Assembly (NCBI GenBank): GCA_018873225.1 | Contig: JAEILZ010000004.1 | Location: 1,984,001 to 2,048,000, forward strand | From: [Phialemoniopsis] sp. UDSM-2020 | Taxonomy: Eukaryota; Ascomycota; Sordariomycetes; Thyridiales; Thyridiaceae | Direction of reading: 5' to 3' | Length of the DNA stretch: 64,000 bases | Part shown: one piece after another, positions 48,557 to 60,947 of the stretch | How the letters are laid out: each line of letters starts with the position of its first letter | Numbering within the stretch: the stretch's first letter is position 1 | The notes under the pieces: model-generated | What the model was told of the DNA's origin: nothing | The model's input: only the letters and a program-made list of their open reading frames with translations | Database searches by the model: none | Made by a program: the position numbers and the translations under genes

Positions 48557-48584
48557 GAGCCAGGAGCCAGGAGCCAGGAGCCAG
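48557..48584. repeat. Tandem repeat, 7-base unit GAGCCAG, four copies
   Basis: Four exact head-to-tail copies. It lies within the large gene-poor interval with no gene nearby. Simple repeat, no evident role. Confidence 0.85.
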
Positions 48585-51291
48585 GGCCGGCTGTGCTCCT
48601 CGGTGCTTTTGGCAGACGTTGTATCAACAAGAGCTGGGCCAAGTACCCAGACAGAAGGATACAACGAGCTTCACCGGATTTCCAAGAGAAGCACCACCAC
48701 TCACATTCCCGCAATGCATACAGATCCTACCCCCCTATTCCTTCCATCTCGCAAGGAAACTGTACGTTTGCTGGATATAGCAATGCCATAAGGAGCATGC
48801 CTCCGGTTGCGAAAAGTGATAGATCAGGTTGCCATGTCCTTAACCTCGCTGACTTTGCATGAGGCTGAGAATGGGAGTGACAAGAGCTGTCCACGAGAGT
48901 CAAGCCCCGAGGTCAGATGCGTTGCTCGATGCAGCTATGTCAAGAGACGAACGCATTGGCGCACAAGCACAGCCGGACTGGAGAGACACTTGAATTCCTC
49001 CTCGAGTATTCCTGCCATTCTTCAACATGCAGGACTGCGGGACAAATCGCACCCGTTCGAAGCTAGGTCGCCAAGGGCGAGGCGCAAGTTGGCAGGGTTC
49101 TCTGTGGCACAGCCCATATGAGATGAACATTATTGATGTTGGTTCCATGCCGGGAGTGATTGAATTTGTTGCTAAATGCATCGGACAAGGAACAGCTGAG
49201 TACTCCCACAGTCCATGTCAGCACACTACCGACCTGGGCGATGCACGCTTGTGCAGGACGAAGAAGGATCCGAGCATCTTGCTCGACGAGACCGTAGCTG
49301 TGGTAAAACTTTAAGGAAAACAAAACGCCTAGCTAGCCACTGGCACCCAGGAACAAGACAAGACTCCCAGCCATTTATCCCGTTGGTTCTTGCCAGCTTG
49401 CAACTCATCACTTTTAACGGAACTATCCGCTGCCTGTTCGGGAACTGACATGCCTGTAGCCAAGCCGGCAACCAAAGGTCAGCTCTGATCAACATTAAAC
49501 GTCCAGCAAGCCAGAAAGGTTCTGGTATCACCGTCTCACAATATGTGACACTGGGAAACGATATGCAATGAATGCAATGAATGAGGGGAAATGGGAATAT
49601 GACATATCATAAAACGGGGCTCACCGCGCGGGCCGACTCGCGTACCTTGCAAATGGTATTCAGATACGGGCAGATTGACCTGTCATAGACCTGATATCGT
49701 TCAAGGTGAGGGGAGCTAGGTAAGCAATCGCCGTGATGCTACGCTCGGGGCAATCTAGTTGGCCGTGCCGCAACGTGAGGGCGGAGAGCAGAAGTTGTAA
49801 GCCGCCCCCAAGTCATGCATCGTGTCGTACAAAGAACGCCTGGTCTGCTGCAGCATCTCTTTTGTGCGACCTCTCAAGGACGTCGGCTGCGAGGTCAGGA
49901 GGAATCCTCCGCTGCAGATGCAACTCTGACACCTTGAGGTCCTAATCTCTCCTGCGCATGGCGTGAGAGCTTCCGATGGCTGCCGTGGCCTCGTTTCAAT
50001 CCTGCCTTGATTAGGAGCGACTCTACCATAATGACGATTTCGTATGACCACTCAGAGACCAGAGACCAGCACTAGCGTGTCAATGGAGTCTTCGGTGCGG
50101 TCGTCTCTGTGAGACACGAGGGCCCCTTTGTCTTCTCTGCTGCAGGAAGCAAATATGCAGAAAGCCACAACGAGACACCACAATGCAAGGCTTAGCAGTG
50201 CGCGAACGATGCACGTCCCCTCGCCGCAGGCAGAGCAGGCGGTCATCTCTCAAACCGAGTACGTACGGAGTGGTGGCTTGCCTTTCCCATAGGCATTGTA
50301 CCTAGGCCTTCCTCTTGCGGGGTAGACCGTTGGTCGATCAATTGCTCTTAGCCAGCCAATGGGCGTGTGACCCGTTTTCGTGGAAGTGTGTGTGTGTATG
50401 TGTATCTTTACGAGAAAAGATGCATCGACCAGGCAAGGGGGACAAGGGGCAATCGTTTTGGCGAAGGTCTGCTCCCCGTCCGTCAGCTCCTCCAGGCAGA
50501 AGCATTTCTTAGTGAAATGCCCCCATTCTGGTAGTGCGGGTATACGGAATAGCTAGGTATTCGTACAGTGGGAATCCTGCCCACACCCACGCTGAGAGCC
50601 ATCCCTTTGTTGGTCGATCAGGGGGTGCGGATCAACCCTCCACACGGTAAGATTAAAATACGTCACGGAGCCCCACAGCACTAGGGACAGCGGGCGACTT
50701 GGCAGTAGAGAAGCAAAGTCCGACTGTTCCGGAGCAGTGGTACAGGGCAAGGGTCAGCCAGGGATATGGCAGGGTCGTGTTTCTGGGTAGATTGCGGAGG
50801 TGGGGATCGGGCTAGGATATTGGAAGGATTCTAGAAAAGAAGCCCTCGCCTGCAGATAGGAGGCAAGCCTTGGCGGCGCCATTTGCGGCACAACGCCGCA
50901 CCTTCTCTCTGGAAATTGGGTATTGGTTGGTGAGGCAGGTGAGGCCAAGTGCGTACGTAGGTAGAACCATCTAATGGTTCTACGCCAACCTCGCTCAGCC
51001 ACGAGGACCCGTGGAGGACCGTGACCTCGGACCGCCTCGACGCCCAGGCGCAGGCTCAGGCGCACATTCGCTATCGATGTGCAATACCGCCGGGTGGTCG
51101 AGAGATTATCATTAGCCAACAGGAACCCCATCGCGGGAAGGAAAGCGTTCGTTATGCCGCCTGGCGACAGTGTAGCCGAGAGAAGCATGGCAAGACTTTG
51201 CACGATAGACGGGGGGCCACGCTCTGGTCACCCCATCGGGAAGGCTTGATGAAACCCTAGGTGGTCGGGATTGGCTGCAGGCCATGATTTG

Positions 51292-51316
51292 AGGCCGTCA
51301 AGGCCGTCAAGGCCAT
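51292..51316. repeat. Tandem repeat, 9-base unit AGGCCGTCA, 2.7 copies
   Basis: Two exact copies and a partial third (AGGCCAT). About 40 bases further on (51357-51384) a 9-base inverted repeat, CTGCTGCAC / GTGCAGCAG, encloses a 10-base loop. Neither is statistically striking. Confidence 0.75.
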
Positions 51317-54300
51317 ATTGCTCCCCCCACGTTGGCAATCAAGCTTATCCATGTTTCTGCTGCACCTGATATGATGTGCAGCAGGCCCGAGCGTGCGTCC
51401 CAAATCGTGGTGTGACGAAGTGAATCGCTGCAGGGGGTCGAGATCTGAAGAAACATGGGATATCCAAGTACTCGTGCATCTCTCGGGCGGGAAGAAGCAA
51501 TGCAAGGTCAAACAAAACGAGCTTGCATCCGCACCCGCGTGCATTTGCTAATAAAGGGCAGATGAAGAAGTGAGCGAGCGAAAGGTGAAAAGGCCTACCT
51601 ACTCCGTATAGTTTTTGCGGCCCTATCGTTTGTTGCAAGGATGACCCGACGAAAAAGATCGTGCCTGCCTACTTGCGAAGTAGTATGTAGGTAGCAGCCC
51701 AAAAATAGCATTCTATTGCAGGCCAAGAGCACTGGCGCTGGAATTAGTGCCATTTTGAATCAAATAAAGACAAAAAGCGAGTCGAGCGACATGGGAGACT
51801 TGGAAAGACCCGAATAAACTCATTGAAGAACAGAAGAGCTGTATCAATGATAGCATCGCGGCCCACTTCAAGCCGGGCGCATTGTCTGGAATAAATTGCA
51901 GAGCATCAGGATGTAGCCACTTGACCTGCGGGCTTTACAGCAAGAGGATAAGAATCTTCGGGGTCGTGAGAAAGGGGTCTGGTCTGTATGCACATCTGTC
52001 CCGTCTTCTGGCGGGAGTTGTGAGAAAAAGTACTTGTATTTCCAAGTCAAGAAAGGAAGAAAGTGGGCTGCATACACTGCAACGTTGGTCGCGCGGCGCT
52101 GCGGGCCCTCCCGCTGAACCCAGTCATCTGCTTGCAGTCTTGCATTCGGCCAAAAGCCGACGTGGGAGGACGGACGGCGGGCTGACAGTCTGCTTGAAGT
52201 GCAGAATGGACACACTCCGTTTCGTTCTGACCCAACACCATTCTGCCGTGTCTGCTTCCCGAGAACCCCTCGCGTGGAGGCAAGACTGGGTCAATTGTGT
52301 GTCTTGAACACGTCAGGGACACATCACAAAGTGGCCATCAGTCATCCTGGCGGTGAAGGCTGGATTGACCTCGATCAACTGATTGTTTTCCGGTGCTTGG
52401 CAAAACGGTGCGGGGAGAAACGGCGCCGGAATGAACTGATTCGCCGAGTCCTCCAGAGGCCAGAGCACCAGACTTCAGTAGTCGATGCATTCAAAATTTT
52501 GACATATCAAAAAACGGATGGGTCAAGGAAGAGAACAAGTAGAAGGATGTGGAAGGTAGCAGGAACTGGTCTCCATGGCCACTTTCTTCACCGTGGTTCT
52601 TGTGTTGGGTCACTGGTATCGGCTATGTGAGAGGCCGCCGTGGCCCCGTCTTGCCGGGATCTTACCCAAGGAGTATGCCAGCCGTCATGCACGGGATGTC
52701 CCATAGGTCTATGTAAGTACCTAATCTTCCGGACAGGGGCTTCACCAGAAGAAGTCTGAGAAGTCTGTCATCGACCTCATACTCCGTTCTATGTTCTCTG
52801 GCTGTTGCTGCGGGTCGTGGCCTGAGAATTGCATGCCGCAATTCGACCTAGAATTGCCGATGTAACAACAAAAGGAAAAAACTCGTGATAGGTTCCCCAA
52901 CATGCAAAAAACCCTGTCGAGCTTGTCTTTTGAAACAACATCAATCCTCGGCAAATGGGCGCATGCAGTGAGGCAACCAAGAAGAGGGGAGAAACCCAAG
53001 GCTTTCAAGATCTGGCACGAGGCACGACGAGACGTGCCGGCGCATCTAACACAAGACCAGCTAGGCTCAGGTGCGGAAGTGGAAATTGATCTTTCGTATG
53101 TGAAATGAAACGGCTGTAGCAGTGGAGATTGGCGAATTCCCTGTGAAGTGTCCGTGTTGGAAGGTCGTATCCAAAGTGCCAACAAACTACCTTTTGTCGC
53201 GAATGCATAGATCGCAATCCTCTCAGGGCAACGCACACCTTCCTGTCCGAGGACGAGACCCGAAGAGGCAATTCAATTGTCCAATTGGCTTGCTAACAGC
53301 GAAGTAGGACCACGATGTCGCAAGTTTGGCCGGGTTGAGGCCAACGGCCCGGTTCACGTTTCCGGCTTGCCTCTCCGGAACCCGGTAGACAACGTAGTGA
53401 CTCATGTTTTGGGCATAGTGAAAGGCATGTCCAGTTCAGGACGGTTTCGTAGATTCTACGCTACTGACCTCTTGCTCGTATTCGAGTCGCGGCAATGCGG
53501 CATCTCGTGTCTTGGCGGAGCGGATAGGAGCCAAGGAGGGGTCGCTGGCCATCACCATCGCCGTGTCTTGTCTCTGGGGTCAACTTGTTTTCGCGCATCG
53601 CGCCACAACCAGCGATTTGGTAGGGATTTGGTCGCGCGAGTACGGAGCAGGTAGAACAGGCCTGATAAGCATGCACAGATTTGAATGGAGGCATGCACCT
53701 ATGATAGACCGTTGCTCTTCCCCACAACGAGTCACTGCTTGCTTCGGCTGCCTGCATGGCATGCGCACATGAGGAATATAGATTGTCATCCAGCACGCGA
53801 GGGCCCGTAATGCAGCCAGGAGAATCATCGCCGATTGCGTTTTGCGACGGCATCGGTCAAAGAGTCGCAGGTATCAGGGGGGAAAACCTGCCGCTGGGTC
53901 ATGCGCAGCGTCGCATCAGTAGTGGGCGCTTTTCTCTCCATTGTGAGGTGAGCATGATGGCAACAAGCCGAAGAACCGGGTTTGCTAAATCAGTCACGCG
54001 GGGGTGAGGTAGGGCGCCAAAAGCCCTCAGTCAGGCACAGAGCCATTTTGACAGGCGGGAACTCCCATAACCCAGTCCCACCAGGCCAGCCCGCCCACAC
54101 GTCATTGTCTCGACTCGTCCGAGGACGAGGGCGTGTACCTACTATACGTACACTCGGCCCTGTCACTTCTTCGTAGCGGTGTGACAGTGAAAGGGCCGAG
54201 AAGGCAATCAGAGGCCTGGAGCGAGTCTTTGGAACGGAGTTCGTGGTTGGGGAGAAAGAGGTTCCGCAGGATGGTAGAGTGGACAGCCACTCAGCATCTC

Positions 54301-57300
54301 GCCGGGGTCATGCGCAGATCAGATTGGCGACCATCATTTGTGATTCAACCACCGATTGCCGCCGGCTTGCTGAAAAGAGCCCGTCCGAGATAAGGACGAA
54401 CGGCCGATGGTCGCGTACCTCCGTAGACCATATCTTCATGCATCGTGGGATGCACAAGAAAGACCCAGTCCGGACATTGACACCTCCATATGACGACGAG
54501 ACAAAGGACCCAAGGGACCGTTGAGGACGACCCTGAGGTGGCCCGGATTGGTGGGAGGTTTGACGTGCCCTGGCATGGGAGATGCAATAAGCGGGGAATA
54601 GATGGACCTCGTGACTCTCATTTGCGTAGACCCTTGCAGCACAGATGCCCGCGACATGCGACGACGGCCTCCAGGGAGGCATCAGATCGTTTGGTTCTCT
54701 TTGTTCAGGGCAATCGCATGCCGAAAGGAACAAACATCTGCACGAGCCAATCGTCTGGGCATACCAGAATGCCTGCTTACGTTCAAGAGCTCCTGGTCAA
54801 GACATGTCCAGCCAGCGTACCTGGCCATAACCTGATGGACAGGGTTGAAGTCAATAACGACACGCGTAAAAGCATTATCAATTCGACGTAGTTATGTAGT
54901 GTGGGATAGGTGAAATCGGTACCCGACAAGAGAGTCTTTACCTACTAAGACGGCGGCAAGACGGTTTAGGACAAAGCAAAGTACTTGTAGGTACCTCTGC
55001 TTGAAGGGGCTTAGCAAGTTGATCTCTGAGGATCTTCCGTCAATGTTTCAGATATTGTGGAGGTTTTGGTTGCACTGGGCTGAAGGCACCGGTCCCTTGC
55101 CCCTGGTGCCCCTTTGGCGCTTGTTCAGCATGTCTACAACGCAGTTGAATATCACCCTGGGCATCCTGAGCAACACTTGACCCTACGGATGCGAAACACG
55201 AATCTGTAGCGACGACATATATTTTGCCCTTCTGAGCAAGCGATGAGCAGCTTTGGTTGCTTACGCGGGCCAGGTGTAAGCATTGGCAAGTAGAAGGTCA
55301 ACGGGCCAGGCAAGACCCGTCATCATAAAAATGCCGTCATATCTATATTACAAAGATCTAATGGTCTAGTCACCCATGCTCGCCATTCACTCATCCGTAC
55401 GTACCTTGTTTTCGACATGTGTGTGGCTTGTTGAACTGCATGTCGCAACCAATCCCTGGCAAAAGACGGATGTGCCGCCCTCATGGAAATCAAAAGCAAC
55501 GTGTGCCTGTCCATCGGGTAGGAAATGCCGCCGCAATCCACAGCGCGAACGGCGTCATCGGTCCGGAGTGACCTGATCAACGGCATTGTTCTGTGCTCTT
55601 GTCTCTGCGACTGTTCTTTGCGAGGCAGACCGCTGATGGTACCATTGAAATGTCGGTGAAAGCACACAGGGTTTGCTGGCTCTTGTCAACACACGAGCCT
55701 GGAGATTGGTTCTCGGAGTTGCGATAAATTTAGGCTGGGCTAAGAGTCATCTAAGCCCACCCGTACCAGTGATTGTCAGTAGGAGTAGTCGTGTTTATGG
55801 AAGGTGCTGGCGCGAGACGTGTTCGCAGGCTATGGCGCCTCAGAATCGCGCGACTCAGCCAATCTTACTGCATGAAGGTTTTGGCGGTGCCAGTGTGTTG
55901 GTGCCCCAAGGCGAAGGCAGTAGCCAATCGTGTTAGCGGCGTGTCAAAGAGGAACTCCCTTTTCTTTTTTTTTTTTTTCCTTTCCAGACTTTTAAGAAAA
56001 AGATACGTACATGTGCCAGTGGTCTGTGGAGTTGGTCCAGACAGGGATTGCGACAAGGCTGCATTCTCAGAATATTCCACACCTGTCAGGGGTGTTTAAG
56101 TGTGTGTGTGCGTGTTTGTCTGGTCTCTCTAGATCAGATGTACTGGTACTTGCACAGCGATGCATTTCCGGCATGTGGTTCCGCCCGCCTGGCTGAGAGA
56201 ACTCTGAATGTCCGGTCGCGAATGAGGGGAAGCCCATGTATGTATGTAATGACGAACCCTGCACCTCATCACGTAGGTACCTGGGTCTCCTCAGACATAG
56301 TGCCTCATCATCTTGACGATGATAATGAGAGCAGCAGTGGTGGTGATGGGGCACGGAGAGACAAACACACTCCGTACATTTCCATTACTACGGGCCCCTG
56401 CGATCGCAATCTGGCCGGCAAATGGCGATGCGATTGCGTGGTGTATGTTATTTGGATGACCACCTAGGACCCCGGACCCAGGTCAGAATGTGCTATGTTT
56501 CAAGACGGACCCCCAGACCCAGAACTCTGGGGCGAGATAGTCTGGTCGAAATGACGATGGGATGATGAGCGTAATGTACTCCGTACACTGAGGCCACCTC
56601 CCCATTCCAGCTGCTCCCAGGCGTCTTGAAGGAGGGGAGGTAGATGGTGGGCTTGGTGGGATTCATCCATGGTAAGACCTGCAAGACCTGGAAGGTGATG
56701 TGACAAGGAGATTTGCGCATGACCTGATCAACGTAGCCGTTGACACGTCCAAAGGCACCGCAATGATTATCAGGGGTCAAAGAGTGTCAATCCTACCGAA
56801 GCAAAGCCGGCCGTGTACCCAGTCCAGTCAGGAGAAGCATGGCCACCCTGTTGCTCTCCCGCTTTAGGAGGTGGACGAGAAGCGCGAGAGGGTGGTCGGG
56901 TTTCGTGTACCTGACTGTAGCTTTGCTAGGACTGTGACCTGGAGAGCTCGAGTGTGTGGGCGCGGTGGCCCTAATCTGAACAGATAACAGCCATTCCATA
57001 CCTGAAACTCTCCTAGTGGTGCTTTTTGACTTTCCAGGCCAAGATGGTCCGCCGCATCCCCCGCACACGAGCAAGCTAAGAGCGAGGGTGAGGGAAGAGG
57101 TGAAGGCCCTGATACGCTCAGCTGAACCCAATTTTGGCTCGAGTGCTCCAAGGCGGCTGGTAGAGATACCTAGGTACACACATTGGTGCATGCGGTTCCT
57201 GTGGACGTCACCAACAATCAAGACTTCAGCATCTCCGGCGACGCACCTGATTAGATCCCTCGAGGCCCAATTCAGGAGGACGTGGCATCAGAAACAAGCT

Positions 57301-59203
57301 GTGAATGTTTGCCGATCATCCAGACACCGCAAATGAACTGCTGGGAGATCTCTGCTGGCTGGTGGACTGCGAGAGCTGAGAACTTGGTTTCCTCGAACCC
57401 CGACTTGCAAATGTTGGAATCCAGCACTGACACTACTGAGCAGGTCCCTGTCATCCCATGGCTAACTATGCCGGGTGGAATTGATCGACCGCAGGGTGGT
57501 GCCTGTCTGTGAGTTGGGGCTGACCCCCTCACCTTTCCACGTAGGTATCCCTTCTATGGCACAATGCACTACGAGGTACTTCTCCAATTGCCGTTCTTAC
57601 CACTACTTACTCCGTAATCTTGTGATATGCAGACCCTGTATCTTTCCTCAGTTCGTGGGTAGGGGCGGGCGGGTATGGGCAGAAGCAGAGTTCGTAAATA
57701 TTTATTTGTTGACCTTTGGCTTCCGGTAAGAACGCCAGTAAATGGAGATACATACCTACTTACGCTCGAGTAAGGACTGGCTTTGCCCATCTTGCGTCCA
57801 GGTCGTATTCTGAGGAATGGGATCTTTTGACAGGGCCGCGGTGCGACAGTTGACATTCATTCCTCCCAACAATTAACCTTCACACTCTATCTGGATTACT
57901 TGTCTAGCGCACATACTTCGACCCAAATGGAGATTTCGTAGATAACCCACTGCATCTATGAGGTATCTAGGTACCGAGGTAGGTCAAGAAAAGAGCCTGC
58001 TTGGGTGGTGTCTGAAAGCGATGCGCCGCAGAGAATAGCTGAATGAATATATGAGCAACACAACACGTGCTTGACACCCTCGTATGAAGTCCGAAAGGGT
58101 CGGCAAGCAAAGGAAAAGGCTCTCATCAGCCAGAAAGGTCAGGACATGCTAGAAGTATTCCAATGGGCCAAGTACCGGTACTAGCGGATCGTCTAACCGT
58201 CGTACCTTAGCTGCCTTCGCGAACCTCGTACCTGACGGTCAGTGGCCAGTCTGACCTCACTACGCAGCGCCGAGGGCAGAGCAGAGGTCCGGTCTACTTG
58301 GAGGGTACTTTTGAGAGCTGAACCCCTTAAACCTCTCTGGTGCCGCCGGGCCAAGTTCTTGCCAGCCAGGGATGAGAGAATTGCAGGAACCAGAGACCGC
58401 CGCAAAGCCTCCCCACTCTCAATGGCGATCCTGGTCATCTTTACTAGGCTGTACCCTTCAAGTCTCGCCGGATTTGGTGCCGTCCCAATGATACGTACGG
58501 GTGTACGGAGTACGTAGGTCACCGCCTCTGAACGTCCAGCAAAAAAAGGTGAGGCGCAAAGAGTGGGAAGGGGGGTGAAAATCCATCGAGCCTGATTAAA
58601 CCTTGGTCTCCAGGGCCTGCCCCAATCAAGTTAAAGCCCACAATCCAGCACACTCGGCTCTATCCCCCGTTCACGAAAGCCTCTACGGCCCCAGGGGAAG
58701 ACCACAAAAAAAAGAGAGTTCCAGAGGTTCCGTCACTGTGTCGCTCGCTTATTCTTTGTCCGCTTTGCGATAATGTGGTCCTGCCAGCAGCATTCGGCGC
58801 TTGTTTCCCAGGTACATGTACCTGGGACGTGGCTCAGGGGCCAGCTGTCAGCGCGGCTCTGTCCCGCCAGAGAGGATGACGATGCGCCGTACCCAGTACT
58901 TTGATGACTCTTACGTCGTCCAAACCCAGTCTTTTCTTCTTCTTGCTTTCTCCAGTCTCTCATTCTCCATGCAATCCGCCGCAAACACATCAGGCGAGTC
59001 ACTAAAAAAAAAATGCCTGCCCGGCCGAACTCCGTTCTCCGCAATCCTCGTAGCTTCGTCGTCGTGTCCAAGGTTGTTCCTAATTTTGAGGACTTCTTTC
59101 GTGGTTCCTGGGACCACCCTCCCTCGATACCTCCACTCACCGTCATTCTTCTCTCCTAGTCCGCCCACCCCCTGTGTACCTAGTCCCAGTCGCGAAGTCG
59201 TGT

Positions 59204-59389
59204 ACGAAGTATGTACGTACCTACTTTAGGTACGAAGGGGTTTTCTCTTGCGTTATGGCATTTTTGTGAGTACTTCGTAGATGGCTCGGGTGGGAGCTTG
59301 GGTAGGTACCTCCTTGTCCAGCTGTGCCGCGACCCTCTTTGCTCTGAGCAAGTAAGGTAGGTAAAGTACATGCACTTCGTACACGAAGT
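59204..59389. promoter_or_regulatory. Cluster of TACGAAGT / ACTTCGTA motifs upstream of phospholipase C gene
   Basis: Exact 8-mers lie at 59204-59211 (TACGAAGT), 59272-59279 and 59374-59381 (ACTTCGTA, the reverse complement), with one-mismatch copies at 59231 and 59382. The last pair forms the inverted repeat ACTTCGT-AC-ACGAAGT (59374-59389). GTAGGTAC-type motifs are interspersed. The cluster lies 1.56-1.74 kb before the phospholipase ATG. A regulatory role is only inferred from density. Confidence 0.35.
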
Positions 59390-60947
59390 CTTGAGAAAGT
59401 CTGGGTATCCATAAGGAATACCGGGGTGGTTCTGTCATCCATGTCCATCCCATGTCTATCCATGCCCTTGTCTCTTTTTTCTCGTTTGCCCATGTCCCAT
59501 GTTCCAATGTCCACCACCACGCCCACGCCAGGCCACACCTTCCCGCCCCGTCACCAATAATTTCCCGGGCACGCTTTCCCAAAGCCACCACCGTATCGCA
59601 CTTGCACTTAAAGAAAACTCCCGCCCGCGACGTTCCTTCCCACCACCCACCACCACACCTGCAATAGTAGCACCACCACGTTCGGATAGAGTTTCCAGAG
59701 AGGAGAAAAAATAAACAGCTCGACTACATTTCTCCCTGTGCTATCTTCTCGGTGGCCTTTCCACGGACTTCGATAATCTGGTCAACCTTGCGAAGATAAA
59801 GGCTTGATATGCGCATCTCCCAGGTCCATATCTAAAAGGCCCCAGGAGCGCCTCTCTTAACTCCCGTCCATTTCTACTCGCCACGTCTATCCCGTCCGAG
59901 CCACGCCTCTCTTTGTCCGCCCTTTCACGGATACTCTGGAGATATCTTGTTGGAGCCGCCAAAAGTCCGGCCTGCCGACGTATAACTGGCGTCTCTTGGA
60001 ACTTCTGAAGACCTTGGAGCCCCAGAGTGGCGTTTCTTGTTGTGATCTCTGAAAGCAATTCAGTCTCTCCAAGGGGGAGCTCCTGCGCTGGCGATTGCGC
60101 GCGCACGCCTGCTCTGCCGTCTTTGCGCCTGGCGCTGCGCCCCGGGCTCTGCTTCTTGTCTGACAGTCTCGATTTAGCTGCTGCGCAGCCTTGCATACAA
60201 AAAGGAAATACTTTAGGACGCCATCCTCTCCCAACTTGCGCTTCGAGAACCAATTCTGGACATTCGAACCGGGCCGCTCGACCAGTGACAGGCAACCCCC
60301 CGTCGCAAACACTCGCAGATTCCCAGCGCTGCCGTCAATCGACTGCAGCTGTCATCGCTGCCGGCCAGTGAGACGCAAGTCATTTCTCTAGTCTGCGTGT
60401 TACCCGAATTCAGCGACGTGCATACGTCCTGCCACCTCACCATTTTGCCGTGAGCCATCTCCAGACGGCCCATACCCGCCCCATCCCCCCAGATATTCGC
60501 CAGCCGCCTGTGCGGCGTCTTGTACCTGGGTCTCGTGCCGTACCTGTACACGGAGTGTACCTGCAAAGAACAGGCCGGCCTTGTCCGCCGCATAGCCATT
60601 CTGCTCAAGAGGGAACTCGATTCATCGTCGTGCACTTGCAGCAATTTCGCCAGTCGATTCCGCTCGACCTGCTCATAAACGGCTTTGCCCCCCGAGGATC
60701 TCTTTTCTTTCACTGGACCAGGTCTCACTCGACTTACACCTACCACTCCATCTTCATCCCTCCGTCTTATATGCTCCCTGCGGGACAAGGCATACCTCTC
60801 ACTTAGACATGCGGCCAACATCACCTCTATCCATATAAATGTCTTGCTGTCTCAGTCGGATCGGTCCTTGCCCCCTTTCATAAGTCCCGGGAACAAGGCC
60901 AAAGGAGATAGGATCGTCGGCAGGTGTCCCACCAGAACCCTGCGGTC

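Larger units (their letters stand above)
45096..60947. other. Gene-poor interval, about 15.9 kb
   Basis: Nothing coding that I can support between the ZW10 and phospholipase C genes. Open frames stay under about 205 codons, occur on both strands, and show no domain, signal peptide pattern or spliceable continuity. No transposon protein, terminal repeat or tRNA was seen. The interval contains two short tandem repeats (48557-48584, 51292-51316), a run of about 15 T near 55964-55978, several copies of the 9-mer TACTCCGTA, and a cluster of TACGAAGT/ACTTCGTA near 59204-59389. The last 1-1.5 kb is C/T-rich and probably contains the promoter and long leader of the phospholipase gene. Confidence 0.55.

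Noticed and set aside
51357..51384. 9-base inverted repeat with 10-base loop
   Set aside because: Several such hairpins are expected by chance in 64 kb, and there is no adjacent gene or T run to suggest a terminator or RNA.
55964..55978. T run of about 15 bases as a retroelement poly-A tail or Pol III terminator
   Set aside because: No element body, target-site duplication or Pol III gene could be found beside it.
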